From: an uncultured Candidatus Poseidoniales archaeon
GTDB lineage: Archaea; Thermoplasmatota; Poseidoniia; Poseidoniales; Thalassarchaeaceae
Length of the DNA: 64,000 nt
Direction: 5' to 3'
Assembly: GCA_905182515.1 (NCBI GenBank)
Contig: CAJJBW010000006.1
Coordinates: 89,818-153,817 of the forward strand
In this document: positions 16,830-26,853 of the stretch, piece by piece
Layout: every line of letters starts with the position of its first letter
Numbering within the stretch: the stretch's first letter is position 1
Made by a program: the position numbers and the translations under genes
Notes under the pieces: model-generated
Told to the model about the DNA's origin: nothing
What the model saw: only the letters and a program-made list of their open reading frames with translations
Databases searched by the model: none

Positions 16830-18346
16830 TACATTTTTGCTAAGTGTTGCTTTTTAGTAGTTAAATTACCAGTAATAACACATGGTTTAGCAACGTCATA
16901 AATTATTTCACAGTCACCTAATAGAGTTAATCCTGTTGATTTTTCTAAAAGTTCTGCATCCGCATCATTACCATCAAACGCTAATTCATAGACCAAATTA
17001 TCTTGAATTTTAGAAGTAAAAATTAGATTACCATCTTCCATAGATGAATCAGGTAATTTATGAACCATATTTTTATGAATCTCGTTAGCATTGTCCCTGA
17101 GATTATCAGAAACTAAATCAAGATATTTGTTTATAGATATTTCTAAATTATCCAGAGATAAATTTTCTTTTCCCCCGGTCCTGAGTGAAATTACACATTG
17201 ATTATTTGCTAAATCTCTAGGGCCAACTTCTAATCTAATAGGAACTCCTTTTATCTCCCAATCATAATGTTTGGTTCCAGATCGTATATCTCTATCGTCA
17301 ATCTTAGTTCGTATACCTGAATCGGCTAAAATATTTTTTATATTTTTGGCCATTACGATAACATCTGGGCTGATGTGAGTGGCGACAGGCATTATTATAA
17401 CCTGAATAGGAGATATGGAAGGAGGAAAAATTAACCCGCGATCATCCCCGTGTAATCCCACTATTGCCCCTAAAAGTCTTTCAGACATTCCAAAAGTAGT
17501 TTGGTGGCAAAAGTTGGCATCTCCATTTTCATCCTCATAAGTTAGATCAAATGACTTTGCCCATTGATCGCGGTAGTGGTGATAAGTTCCAACCTGAAGG
17601 GTTCGGCCATTGGGCATGACGACATCTGCAGCTGTAGTGTACCAGGCTCCAGGAAATGTATCCCATATTGGCCTTTTAGATATAATGTTCGGCAAACACA
17701 ATTCATGTAATATATTTTGAATCATATTTGCATCCTCTTCTATCTGCATTGTGGCTTCTTCTTCGTTTCTATGTACTGTGTGGGCTTCAAAAAAGTGGAT
17801 TTCTCTAACTCTAATAAAGGATCTAGTTTGTTTAGTTTCATATCTAAAAGTGTTAACTATTTGAAATGTTTTAAGTGGAAGATCTGCATGACTCCTAATC
17901 CAAAGAGAGAACATTGTGTACATAGGAGTTTCAGAAGTAGGCCTTAGAAACATAGGTACATCTAATTCATTTTCACCACCATGCTTAACCCAGTAAACTT
18001 CTTTTTTGAATCCTGCATCATCTTCATCTAACCGCAATTCAGATGGATTAACTCCTGCATCCCTTGCAGCTTTTAATCTAGCCACTAATCGGTTTTCTTT
18101 GTCAAGTAAATCCTCTGGGACCAATAAAGGGAATCTGTACTCATCATGATAGGTTCTTTCCATTTCAGATCTAGTAATTTTATCAATCAAAGACATTGCC
18201 TTCCATCCATATGGCTTCCATACATCCATTCCTTTTATTGGATAGCGCTTATCTACAAGGTCAGCAATTTCGACAATTGCCGGGTACCAAGAATTGAACT
18301 CGGATTTTGGAGGAATTCCTCTTTTCGCCTTACCTTGGTCAACCAT
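16826..18346 (-). CDS. proS: Prolyl-tRNA synthetase, archaeal/eukaryal type
   Basis: About 506 residues from the ATG at 18346 (MVDQGKAKRG); the frame extends ten codons to a TTG at 18376. Class II motifs are present: FLRPTSETPMYTMFSLWIRS (the TSE that binds proline), motif 2 FRYETKQTRSFIRVREIHF, and motif 3 GLHGDDRGLIFPP. The C-terminal anticodon-binding domain and the short archaeal-type Zn-like end follow. It charges tRNA(Pro). It lies downstream of coaBC in the same direction. Confidence 0.95.
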   Translation of the reverse strand: MVDQGKAKRGIPPKSEFNSWYPAIVEIADLVDKRYPIKGMDVWKPYGWKAMSLIDKITRSEMERTYHDEYRFPLLVPEDLLDKENRLVARLKAARDAGVNPSELRLDEDDAGFKKEVYWVKHGGENELDVPMFLRPTSETPMYTMFSLWIRSHADLPLKTFQIVNTFRYETKQTRSFIRVREIHFFEAHTVHRNEEEATMQIEEDANMIQNILHELCLPNIISKRPIWDTFPGAWYTTAADVVMPNGRTLQVGTYHHYRDQWAKSFDLTYEDENGDANFCHQTTFGMSERLLGAIVGLHGDDRGLIFPPSISPIQVIIMPVATHISPDVIVMAKNIKNILADSGIRTKIDDRDIRSGTKHYDWEIKGVPIRLEVGPRDLANNQCVISLRTGGKENLSLDNLEISINKYLDLVSDNLRDNANEIHKNMVHKLPDSSMEDGNLIFTSKIQDNLVYELAFDGNDADAELLEKSTGLTLLGDCEIIYDVAKPCVITGNLTTKKQHLAKMY

Positions 18347-18393
18347 GATATCAGTCGATGGAGAGTTGAATTTCAATGTAATGGATTATTTAA

Positions 18394-19587
18394 TTATGAA
18401 TTGCTGATTATTGAATCTACTTCTGCACAAAGAATTTCGTAAGTCTCTAGTAATTTCACAGAACCATCTGGCCTAACTACTCTTCCTCTTGGGAAATTTG
18501 GATCGTGCACTTGTTCTTTCATATTGGCTATAACTGCATCTAATCCATACTTTGATATTTGTTCAAATGCTTTATCGATCAAATCTTGATCAGATACCCC
18601 AGTTTCTAATTTAAATCCTATCCTAATACTGCCCTTAACCAAAGGTGATAGTTCCAAAATATGTTTAGGGCCGGGAGAAAGGGTAATTTCCCAATTTTCG
18701 GACCCACTTGACTTTTTTCCATCTTCTGGATGCATATAATAATCTAAAACTGCAGCGGCATGTATCCAGGCTTCTGGAGGGATTTTATCTGATGCAACAC
18801 CAAAACACGTAGATAGCATGGATTCGGGAGAACCTCCGAACCTTACATCAGGTAATGGGAAGTTAGGATGAACAGTAGTTTTTCCCACTATACAAACAAT
18901 ATCGTGCCCTTGCCGATACAGATATTCCGAAATAATCCACCCCGTTTGACCTGAAGATGCGTTTTGAATGGCTCTTACTGCATCTATTGGTGCGCGATTT
19001 GCACCAAGGGTAATTGCTACTTTCTTTCTATTTGGAAGTTTCTTATTTACCATATTACATAATTTTGCTACAATGTGTAATGGACTAGGTTGTTTAATTT
19101 TATTTTCATTTTCCTCTTCTAACAATACTTCACTACCTTGAGATATCAGAATAGAAATTAAATCTTGAGTTACTGGGTCATCAAAAAGATCTTTATGCAT
19201 AGATGGAATAAACAATATCGGAGTATCTTTTCCTCTTGCTGCTGAAAGAGCCATCATTATTGGAGAGTCCATTATCCCATGAATATGTTTTGAAATTGTA
19301 TTTCTTGTTGCAGGGGCTACGATAACCGCATCATAACTATCTAATTGGTGCATTTTAGAGTTCCAATCTGTAACTACTTCATTATCTGAAGCCCATGAAA
19401 CTGCCAAAGGAGTGATGATTTTCTCAGCTTCTTTTGACATCATTATAGTAACATCTGCTTGGTAACGACGTAGTTCACGAGATAATTTTACTGATTCAGT
19501 TGCTGCGATTCCTCCAGAAATAGCCAAAAGAATATTACGGTTTTTAAGTGAAGATCCAAGGATCTTTACACCTGTGTCTTTGACCAT
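18394..19587 (-). CDS. coaBC: Bifunctional CoaBC (phosphopantothenoylcysteine synthetase/decarboxylase)
   Basis: About 397 residues from the ATG at 19587 (MVKDTGVKIL). The N-terminal flavoprotein decarboxylase domain shows ILLAISGGIAATESVKLSRE and VIVAPATRNTISKHIHGIMD. After a linker comes the CTP-dependent ligase domain with VAITLGANRAPIDAVRAIQN and SSGQTG. It turns 4-phosphopantothenate plus cysteine into 4-phosphopantetheine for coenzyme A. The distal end (DPNFPRGRVVRPDGSVKLL) seems intact. It lies between the thiolase and proS, all co-directional. Confidence 0.92.
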   Translation of the reverse strand: MVKDTGVKILGSSLKNRNILLAISGGIAATESVKLSRELRRYQADVTIMMSKEAEKIITPLAVSWASDNEVVTDWNSKMHQLDSYDAVIVAPATRNTISKHIHGIMDSPIMMALSAARGKDTPILFIPSMHKDLFDDPVTQDLISILISQGSEVLLEEENENKIKQPSPLHIVAKLCNMVNKKLPNRKKVAITLGANRAPIDAVRAIQNASSGQTGWIISEYLYRQGHDIVCIVGKTTVHPNFPLPDVRFGGSPESMLSTCFGVASDKIPPEAWIHAAAVLDYYMHPEDGKKSSGSENWEITLSPGPKHILELSPLVKGSIRIGFKLETGVSDQDLIDKAFEQISKYGLDAVIANMKEQVHDPNFPRGRVVRPDGSVKLLETYEILCAEVDSIISNS

Positions 19588-19644
19588 ATATATATTCGGA
19601 CATAGTTTTACTTCAAGAGGTCGTCGCACAAAAAATATTGATAT

Positions 19645-20778
19645 CTAATATTTTTCTAAAGCAATAGCTATCCCCATTCCTCCTCCTATGCACATGGAAA
19701 CTATGGCTTTTTCAGAATTAGTTCTTTGGAGAATAGACGCAGCCTTTCCTGTAATTCTTACACCAGAAGCCCCTAGAGGGTGACCTATTGCCAATGAACC
19801 TCCATCAATATTGACTTTTGAAATATCAATTTCTAATTCCTTTATTACTGCAAGACTTTGAGAGGAAAAGGCTTCATTTAATTCAAAAACATCTACATCT
19901 TTTAAGTTCCAATTAGTACGATTAAGAATAAGTCTTGTAGCTTCAATTGGGCCGATTCCCATAATATCAGGAGAACACCCAATAACTGCACCAGAGACAA
20001 TCCTTGCCATGGGTGTTAAATTATGTTCTTTAGCAAAATCCTCACTACAAACTAACATGAATGCGGCGCCATCAGTAAGAGGAGATGATGTAGCGGCTGT
20101 AACAGAATTATTTTTCCCAAGTACAGGAGTCAGTTTAGCCATTGACTCTAAAGTAGAGTTAGCCCTTATACATCCATCATTATTTACATATCCTGACTTA
20201 GATTTAATAGGAAATATTTCATCTTCAAAGTATCCAGAATTTAAAGCATGCGTAGCTTTATTATGTGAAGATAGCGCAAATTGTTCCTGCTCTAAACGAG
20301 AAATATTATATTTTGTTGATACATTTTCTGCAGTTTCGACCATGCCGACATAAGCCGCAGGGAATTCTAATTCTAATTTTGGACTTGGGCTCCAATTGAA
20401 TCCTCTTCTTTGAATGCGGCTCATAGATTCCACCCCCCCACATAAAAAACAACTTCCCCAACCAACTTCTATACTAGCAGCAGCAGTAAGAATAGATTGC
20501 ATAGATGATCCGCATAATCGATTTATAGTTGCACCTGGAACAGAATTCGGCATACCACCAAGATAAGAGACAAGTCTTCCAATATTGTATCCCTGTTCTC
20601 CTTCTGGATATGCACACCCCAGCAGGATATCATCGATCAGTTCGGGGTTGATATTATTTCGATCCAAAATTGCTTTCGCTAATTGGCCTGCCATTTCATC
20701 TGGCCTTATTTCTTGCAACTCTCCTTTGTGCGCCCTATGAAAGGGAGATCGGAGCCAGTCTACTATTACGGACTTCAT
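19645..20778 (-). CDS. Thiolase (acetyl-CoA C-acyltransferase)
   Basis: About 377 residues from the ATG at 20778 (MKSVIVDWLRSPFHRA). The acyl-accepting Cys lies in TINRLCGSSMQS, the catalytic His in AIGHPLGASGVRITG and the second Cys near the end in VSMCIGGGMG. This is the classic degradative/FadA-like thiolase layout, complete. It could work in fatty-acid beta-oxidation or supply acetoacetyl-CoA for the mevalonate pathway, and context does not decide. Its promoter region overlaps the divergent kptA. Confidence 0.9.
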   Translation of the reverse strand: MKSVIVDWLRSPFHRAHKGELQEIRPDEMAGQLAKAILDRNNINPELIDDILLGCAYPEGEQGYNIGRLVSYLGGMPNSVPGATINRLCGSSMQSILTAAASIEVGWGSCFLCGGVESMSRIQRRGFNWSPSPKLELEFPAAYVGMVETAENVSTKYNISRLEQEQFALSSHNKATHALNSGYFEDEIFPIKSKSGYVNNDGCIRANSTLESMAKLTPVLGKNNSVTAATSSPLTDGAAFMLVCSEDFAKEHNLTPMARIVSGAVIGCSPDIMGIGPIEATRLILNRTNWNLKDVDVFELNEAFSSQSLAVIKELEIDISKVNIDGGSLAIGHPLGASGVRITGKAASILQRTNSEKAIVSMCIGGGMGIAIALEKY

Positions 20779-20854
20779 ACCCCTCCGAGGTATAGGATAT
20801 GCATAATAATTATTGGATGAGAGTGCGGAATTTATCCCCCCTACCGAGAGGTTC

Positions 20855-21577
20855 ATGAAAGAATGGCATGTGGGCTCAAATAATATGATTAGAGAATGTC
20901 AAAACCATGGATATTATGCTGATGATCATTTGTGCCCTGCATGTAATGCAGAAGGAAAATTCATCATGCGAACTGGAGAACGAAATAGTATGGCCAGAAG
21001 GTTGGCATTGATATTAAGGCATGCACCGGAAAAATTTGACTTGGAAATGGATATAAATGGATGGGTAGATGTTAAAGATATTATTAGACAATTTAAAAAA
21101 TCTGATGAAAAACGATACCATTGGCTTCGACCACATCACTTTAATGCTATTTCAGAAACAGACCCAAAGGGCAGATATGAAGTAAGAGGGATAATGATAA
21201 GAGCTACATATGGACATACTCTTGAGATAGAATTAGATCTACCGACAGAAAATATCCCTGACTCTTTGTATTTCCCCTGTAATCCTGAAGAAACTGAAAA
21301 TTTACTAAAAATTGGTTTATCTCCTGGAAATAGGGCCCATGTCCATCTTTCTGCATCAATAAGATCCGCTGCAGAAGCGGGAAAGGTACATTTTTCATTA
21401 CCAACTATACTAGAAGTTGATACGGCCAGGATGGTTGCTTCCGGAGATATAATTTGGCATGCAGGAGTAACTGTTTACCTTACAGAGAATGTAGATGGTG
21501 AATATATATCTGTAATTGATAATGAACATCCTGAGTATGTCCTTGCTAGAGCAAAATGGATAGATGAAGAAGAATAG
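20855..21577 (+). CDS. kptA: RNA 2'-phosphotransferase (KptA/Tpt1) with N-terminal zinc knuckle
   Basis: About 240 residues. Residues ~12-35 form a CxxHx11-12CxxC knuckle (ECQNHGYYADDHLCPACN). The KptA domain follows: LALILRHAPEKFDLEMDING, GWVDVKDI, LRPHHFNAI, RATYGHTL and HVHLSASIRSA, the conserved NAD-binding Arg/His set. Tpt1 removes the 2'-phosphate left by fungal-type tRNA ligation, using NAD. Its role in archaea, which ligate tRNA halves differently, is unclear; it may repair RNA ends. An ATG at 20855 is preferred over a TTG 42 bp upstream that would run into the divergent thiolase. Confidence 0.9.
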   Translation: MKEWHVGSNNMIRECQNHGYYADDHLCPACNAEGKFIMRTGERNSMARRLALILRHAPEKFDLEMDINGWVDVKDIIRQFKKSDEKRYHWLRPHHFNAISETDPKGRYEVRGIMIRATYGHTLEIELDLPTENIPDSLYFPCNPEETENLLKIGLSPGNRAHVHLSASIRSAAEAGKVHFSLPTILEVDTARMVASGDIIWHAGVTVYLTENVDGEYISVIDNEHPEYVLARAKWIDEEE

Positions 21578-21901
21578 TTAATATTCACCGCAAAGTAAAC
21601 AAAATCCTAATTCTTGATCAATTTGGCCGCTACATTTACTACATGTAGTTAAATCAGTTTTTTCAGGCTTGATCTGCGCATTTGATGAAACTCTTACGGG
21701 GTCCTCCCTAATAACAAATGGTGACTCAATGACATCTCCTAAGTTTTCAATTAATTCTCGAAAAAGTATTGTTTCAGAAAGGGCTGAATCTAATCGTAGT
21801 GTTCTCCTTTCTTTTTCTTTAGAATCTTCGATGTTGGCTGCTTCAGATAGTTGGGCTTGCAGCCATCTTTGGAATTTTACAATATCACTAGTTTCTGCCA
21901 T
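21578..21901 (-). CDS. Small coiled protein with C-terminal zinc ribbon
   Basis: About 107 residues from the ATG at 21901. The first 60 are helical and charged (FQRWLQAQLSEAANIEDSKE). The C-terminus is a four-Cys zinc ribbon, TCSKCSGQIDQELGFCLLCG (CxxC-x11-CxxC). Such ends often dock on RNA or a protein partner. It is convergent with kptA with zero spacing and lies next to, but divergent from, the isoprenoid genes. Family not recognised. Confidence 0.6.
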   Translation of the reverse strand: MAETSDIVKFQRWLQAQLSEAANIEDSKEKERRTLRLDSALSETILFRELIENLGDVIESPFVIREDPVRVSSNAQIKPEKTDLTTCSKCSGQIDQELGFCLLCGEY

Positions 21902-21988
21902 ATTGGTCCCAAGCAATCATATGACATTAAGTTGTCCAATGCATATATAATTGGAAATATTGAATACCCACACCTCTTGGTTTAGATA

Positions 21989-22789
21989 GTGGATAAGAAA
22001 GGGAGAGTCTTGATAAAACTCGGAGGGGGGTTGATAACAAACAAAAGAAAATTGAAAACTCTCGATAAAGCAGCGATTGATAAGGTTTGTAAAACTATCT
22101 TTGAGATAAAAAATGAAGGTTATATCCCTATTTTAGTACATGGGGCAGGCTCCTATGGCCATATCCTAGCTAAAGACCTTGATATTGCTGGCGGAATAAA
22201 TAAAAGTAGAGTTGAAGAACAATTAATGGCAGTTAAAGAAATTAGAAAGAATATGTTAGAACTAAATAGAGAAATAATAAGTTCATTAAAGGATAATAGT
22301 ATTGATGCGAAAGGATTTGCTCCTTCCAAATGGGCTACTGGGGCAGGAATGGATTTTTCAGGAGATATGACGATATTTGAGAGAGGCATTGATGACCCAA
22401 TTCCCATATGCTTTGGAGATGTTGTAGATAGAAAGGACAGCTTCCAATTTGGCATCCTTTCGGGAGATGACTTGATGTGCAGGATTTCTATAGAAATCCC
22501 CAACATAGATTACTCAATATTTTTATTAGGAGATGTAGGAGGAGTATTAGATCTGCCACCTAATAATAAGGATGCCCGAATTATGGAAACTTGGTCTAAC
22601 GATGATCCTATAATTACATATCATGAAACTAAAATAGATGTTACAGGAGGAATAAATCTCAAATTAAATAGAGCATCGATAATTTCAAAATTTGTTGAAG
22701 AAGTTTGGTTCATAGATGGGAGAAAACCTGATAGAATATTAGAATTGATACGTAAGGGCACTACAATAGGGACAAAAATAATTCCTTAA
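21989..22789 (+). CDS. ipk: Isopentenyl phosphate kinase
   Basis: 266 residues of the amino-acid-kinase fold. VLIKLGGGLITNKRK is the ATP-binding Lys/Gly segment and VHGAGSYGHILAKD holds the catalytic His that distinguishes isopentenyl phosphate kinase. GILSGDDLMCRIS and FLLGDVGGVLD fit the family. It makes isopentenyl diphosphate from isopentenyl phosphate, the last step of the archaeal modified mevalonate route. The start is a GTG. The stop overlaps the ATG of the next gene (TAATG), so this is a coupled isoprenoid operon. Confidence 0.92.
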   Translation: MDKKGRVLIKLGGGLITNKRKLKTLDKAAIDKVCKTIFEIKNEGYIPILVHGAGSYGHILAKDLDIAGGINKSRVEEQLMAVKEIRKNMLELNREIISSLKDNSIDAKGFAPSKWATGAGMDFSGDMTIFERGIDDPIPICFGDVVDRKDSFQFGILSGDDLMCRISIEIPNIDYSIFLLGDVGGVLDLPPNNKDARIMETWSNDDPIITYHETKIDVTGGINLKLNRASIISKFVEEVWFIDGRKPDRILELIRKGTTIGTKIIP

Positions 22790-24522
22790 TGATGAATTTG
22801 ATTATATGCGACTACTCGGTGCGTCATTTGAGCAATATGGTAGACGGTGACAACCCACTTGGGAAACATAACTTCACTCAAGAAGAAATGATGAGTGAGA
22901 TGTGCCTGTTAGTAAATAAAAAAGATGAAGTTATTGGGACAAAGAGCAAATTGCACTGTCACCATGGTAAAGGAGATAGACATAGGGCATTTAGTGTAGT
23001 TCTATTCGATATGGAAGGAAGGATGTTGGTGCAACAACGTTCAAAACAAAAAATAACTTTTCCAGGAGTTTGGGCAAATGCGTGTTGTAGCCACCCATTA
23101 GATACTAATGATGAAAATATTGAGGGTTCAGAAGGAATTATTAATGCTGCGAAGAGAAAATTAGAACAAGAATTAGGAATACCAATTCTAATAACTAATA
23201 AATGGAATTTTAATTTTATTGGCCGATTTGAATACAGTTGCAGATGGGACGATGAATGGATAGAACGAGAAATTGATCATGTATTAATTGTTCAAGCTAA
23301 CACTGATGTAAACATAAATAAGAATGAAATAAATCGAATTACATGGTTAGATGAATCAGAGATTTGTGAAATGATTGAAAATAGAGGTGAATGGGCATCA
23401 GAACTTATAGCACCATGGTTTAGAATGATATGGAATCATTATTTAGAGCCCAAATACCCCAACATAGATTTAATATTAGACATCAGAGATGATGAGATAA
23501 TAAATTGTGGAGAGTTGATGATTAAAATGGAAAAACCAGGTTTGATGCTTATGGAAGCACTGAGTGAACACAAAATAAAAGTAGAGGAGGAAATAATGTT
23601 GAGCCTTAGTAAAATGGAACAAAAGAGGTTGCATGGCGCTATGGTTCATTTATTCACTGGAGGAGGCAAGAGATTGCGGGCCATCCTGCCTAGATTGGTA
23701 GGAGAGGCAGTTGGAGTAGCTAATGATGGACACTATACACTTGGTGCATCAATAGAAATAATCCATAACTTTACGCTTATTCATGACGATATAATAGATC
23801 AAGATCCAATAAGACGAGGATTAGATGCGGTTCATGTGGCTTACGATGATGCAACAGCAATTAATGCAGGAGATGCAATGCTCGCAGTTGGTTTTGAAAT
23901 ACTAGCAGAATCCCCAGATATTTCTGGAGATAATTTACGTTATTTAGTGACTGCCATAGGCGAAATGGTCAGAAGAGTAGCCGAAGGTCAACAAGAAGAT
24001 ATTGAATTTGAAAATAGAGAAATTGTAACTGAAGAAGATTATATATCCATGATTGCTGGTAAAACCAGTGCAATGTTTGAAACATGCGCCAGAACTGGAG
24101 CGATTCTATCTGAAGCTGATAAAGAAACTGAAAATAATATGGCAAAATGGGGATTAAATCTAGGACTATGTTTTCAATTAATGGATGATTTAATAGACAT
24201 TACAGGAGATACTGTAACACTAGGGAAACCAGCTGGAAGTGACATAGTTCAGGGAAAAATGACGTTGATTGCAATTCATGCTATGAAGAGTGGCTTAGAT
24301 TTAGAGAATTTCAAAAAGGTGTTTGGCCATGGTTCCTGTCATGACACGGAACTTTTAGAAGCAGTAAAGGATTTAAGAAAATCTGGATCGATAGAATATG
24401 CAAGAAAGAAGGCAATGCACCATCATTCCATTGCACATGAATGTTTAGACAAGTTAATTCAAAGCCCTCAAGTAGATATATTGAGGGAGTTAACAGATTA
24501 TCAATTAATTAGAATTAATTGA
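22789..24522 (+). CDS. Fusion: type I isopentenyl-diphosphate isomerase + GGPP-type polyprenyl synthase
   Basis: 577 residues in one uninterrupted frame. Residues ~35-215 are a Nudix-fold type I IDI with the catalytic Cys100 in ANACCSHPL, the catalytic Glu in EREIDHVLIV and the metal-binding HCHHGKGDRHRAF. Residues ~250-577 are an all-alpha trans-prenyltransferase with the first Asp-rich motif DDIID (333-337, followed by QDPIRRG), GGGKRLRA, and the second Asp-rich motif DDLID (466-470). An aromatic residue five before the first motif (FTLIHDD) suits the archaeal GGPP-synthase type. The product would isomerise IPP to DMAPP and elongate them for archaeal membrane lipids. Archaea more often use the unrelated type II IDI. 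Confidence 0.93.
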   Translation: MMNLIICDYSVRHLSNMVDGDNPLGKHNFTQEEMMSEMCLLVNKKDEVIGTKSKLHCHHGKGDRHRAFSVVLFDMEGRMLVQQRSKQKITFPGVWANACCSHPLDTNDENIEGSEGIINAAKRKLEQELGIPILITNKWNFNFIGRFEYSCRWDDEWIEREIDHVLIVQANTDVNINKNEINRITWLDESEICEMIENRGEWASELIAPWFRMIWNHYLEPKYPNIDLILDIRDDEIINCGELMIKMEKPGLMLMEALSEHKIKVEEEIMLSLSKMEQKRLHGAMVHLFTGGGKRLRAILPRLVGEAVGVANDGHYTLGASIEIIHNFTLIHDDIIDQDPIRRGLDAVHVAYDDATAINAGDAMLAVGFEILAESPDISGDNLRYLVTAIGEMVRRVAEGQQEDIEFENREIVTEEDYISMIAGKTSAMFETCARTGAILSEADKETENNMAKWGLNLGLCFQLMDDLIDITGDTVTLGKPAGSDIVQGKMTLIAIHAMKSGLDLENFKKVFGHGSCHDTELLEAVKDLRKSGSIEYARKKAMHHHSIAHECLDKLIQSPQVDILRELTDYQLIRIN

Positions 24523-24543
24523 ATGATTTAACATCATTAAATA

Positions 24544-26751
24544 TTAATCCATATATTGATCTTCATCTGGTAGATCTAATTTGAGACCCTTTCTTTGTCT
24601 TATTTCAGTAATTACTTTGCTAAATAATTCACGAGGAAGGTGGACATAACCGGCGTTTTCAGTATTCCATATTGCTCGACCTTGGCTAGCAGCACGGACG
24701 CTATTGGAAAATCCGAATGATTCAGCCACTGGCATTTTACCTATTACACTTGCAGTGCCTCCATCTACAGGCATATCCTCTATTATTCCTCGGCGCTTAT
24801 TTAGTTCCCCTGTGACCCCTCCAATTACATCATTTGGGGCATCGATCCTTATATTCTGTATTGGTTCATAAATTACGGATCTAGCTCTGATTAAAGCGCC
24901 CTTTAGAGAGTTTCGAACTGCTGGAATAGTTTGTGCAGGCCCCCTGTGAATCGCATCTTCGTGCAATTTGGCATCAACTAACCTTACCATAACTCCCATT
25001 AATGGTTCTTCACAGATTGGTCCTTTTTTACAAACATCATTAAAACCTTCAATTATTAATTCTCTTGTTTCGTGTAGATTTTGGATCCCTTTTGTATCAT
25101 TAATTAAAACATTAGTTCCATTAATAGCATATATCTTTCTCATTAAATCTTTATCCATACCAAATTCAGAAAATTTATTTCCGATTTGTTTTGCATCTTT
25201 AGTCCTTACTGGCCCATCTCCAAATGTTCCATCTTTTAATTCCTTAATTATCTCATCCGGCAAAGGTTCAACTTCAATGTAAAATCTATTATGCCTATTA
25301 GGTGACTTTCCTTCGAAAGGCCTTCCTTTGTTATCTCCCTCGATTGATTCACGATAAACAACAATAGGTTCACTGACTTTTACCTTAATGCCTTGTTCTT
25401 CTTCAATCCTGTATGTTGTAATTTCAAGATGTAATTCACCCATGCCCGCTAATAGTGCTTCTCCTGTCTCTGCATTTGTAGAAACTTGTAATGACGCATC
25501 AGATTTGGCCAGACTTCTTAATGCATCTACGAATTTTGGTAGATCCTTCATAGACTTTGGCTCAACTGCTACTGTGACTACCGGTTCGGAATAATGACGG
25601 ATAGGTTCGAAACCAGTATCATCTTTATTTCTTGTAATAGTAACTCCCGCAGCTGCACTTTTGATTCCAGTTAATGCAGCGATATTTCCTGCAGTAACCT
25701 CAGTAACCGCAATTCTATCTCCTCCAACCATCATACTAACTTGTTGGACTCTTTCTGCTTTATGAGCTCCTAATGCCCAAACCGATTCACCATGTTTTAT
25801 TGTACCAGAATATACTCTCCCTACTGCAACTTCACCAGCGTGAGGGTCCATCCATATTTTTACTATCATAAGAGATAATGGACCTGCTGCGTCGCAACTC
25901 ATCATTGACTTTGCAAAATCGGATTCTAAATCACCTTGCCATATATTTGGAATTCTGTATTTTTGAGCTATAAGCGGGGAAGGCAATTTATCCACTGCCA
26001 TATCCAGAAGTACTCGGTGAACTGGAGCTAATTTAGACAACTCTTTTTGTTCATCATTTTTACAATATTCAAAAATTTGAGTAAAATTTATGCCACTTTT
26101 AGCCATATAGGGGATTGACATCCCCCAATTATAGTAAGCTGATCCAAAGGCTACTGTACCTTTTTTTACATCAACCTGCCATTCTTTCCTTAATTCTTCA
26201 GGCGCGAATGTTTCAATCAGTTTGTTGACCTTGACTATTATTTTCTCAAATCGTTTCATCATTTCTGGGCCATCAATTTGTAATTCGTTAATTAGGCGGT
26301 CTACTTTATTGATAAATAAAACAGGCCTAACTTTTTCTTTCAGTGCTTGCCTTACAACTGTTTCAGTTTGAGGCATAGTTCCTTCGACTGCACATGCTAA
26401 TATTATACAACCATCAACAGCCCTCATTGCACGAGTTACATCTCCTCCAAAATCAACGTGACCAGGGGTATCGATTAAATTGATTAGGTAATCATCGCCC
26501 TCGACATCGTGGACCATCGAAGCACTAGCAGCATTAATGGTGATACCTCTTGCACTTTCTTGGTCATCGAAATCTAAAACTCTAGATTTGCCCGCTAATT
26601 CTTCGGACATCATTCCTGCTCCAGCTATTAGGTTATCAGAGAGTGTAGTTTTACCATGATCAATATGCGCTGCAATAGCTAGATTTCTGATTTTCTCTCT
26701 AAAATGCATAACTTCTACTGCACGACCAATATTATCTTCTTTACGACCCAC
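24544..26751 (-). CDS. fusA: Elongation factor 2 (aEF-2)
   Basis: 735 residues, normal for archaeal EF-2. GTPase motifs: AHIDHGKTT (G1), RGITI (G2), DTPGHVDF (G3), NKVDR (G4). Domain IV carries the diphthamide histidine His602 in DAIHRGPAQTIP. It drives translocation on the ribosome. The modification gene dph6 lies at 36204. It is co-directional with rps7 and rps12 upstream, reproducing the rps12-rps7-fusA (str-like) order with a gap of about 100 bp before fusA. Confidence 0.97.
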   Translation of the reverse strand: MGRKEDNIGRAVEVMHFREKIRNLAIAAHIDHGKTTLSDNLIAGAGMMSEELAGKSRVLDFDDQESARGITINAASASMVHDVEGDDYLINLIDTPGHVDFGGDVTRAMRAVDGCIILACAVEGTMPQTETVVRQALKEKVRPVLFINKVDRLINELQIDGPEMMKRFEKIIVKVNKLIETFAPEELRKEWQVDVKKGTVAFGSAYYNWGMSIPYMAKSGINFTQIFEYCKNDEQKELSKLAPVHRVLLDMAVDKLPSPLIAQKYRIPNIWQGDLESDFAKSMMSCDAAGPLSLMIVKIWMDPHAGEVAVGRVYSGTIKHGESVWALGAHKAERVQQVSMMVGGDRIAVTEVTAGNIAALTGIKSAAAGVTITRNKDDTGFEPIRHYSEPVVTVAVEPKSMKDLPKFVDALRSLAKSDASLQVSTNAETGEALLAGMGELHLEITTYRIEEEQGIKVKVSEPIVVYRESIEGDNKGRPFEGKSPNRHNRFYIEVEPLPDEIIKELKDGTFGDGPVRTKDAKQIGNKFSEFGMDKDLMRKIYAINGTNVLINDTKGIQNLHETRELIIEGFNDVCKKGPICEEPLMGVMVRLVDAKLHEDAIHRGPAQTIPAVRNSLKGALIRARSVIYEPIQNIRIDAPNDVIGGVTGELNKRRGIIEDMPVDGGTASVIGKMPVAESFGFSNSVRAASQGRAIWNTENAGYVHLPRELFSKVITEIRQRKGLKLDLPDEDQYMD

Positions 26752-26853
26752 AAAATGACCTCAATTGTCTCGGCCACCTGACTATGGTTGATAAAGACGA
26801 TTGAACATAGCAATCAAAGGACCGCAGTAAAGCGAGTAAGGGAATAAAACAAA

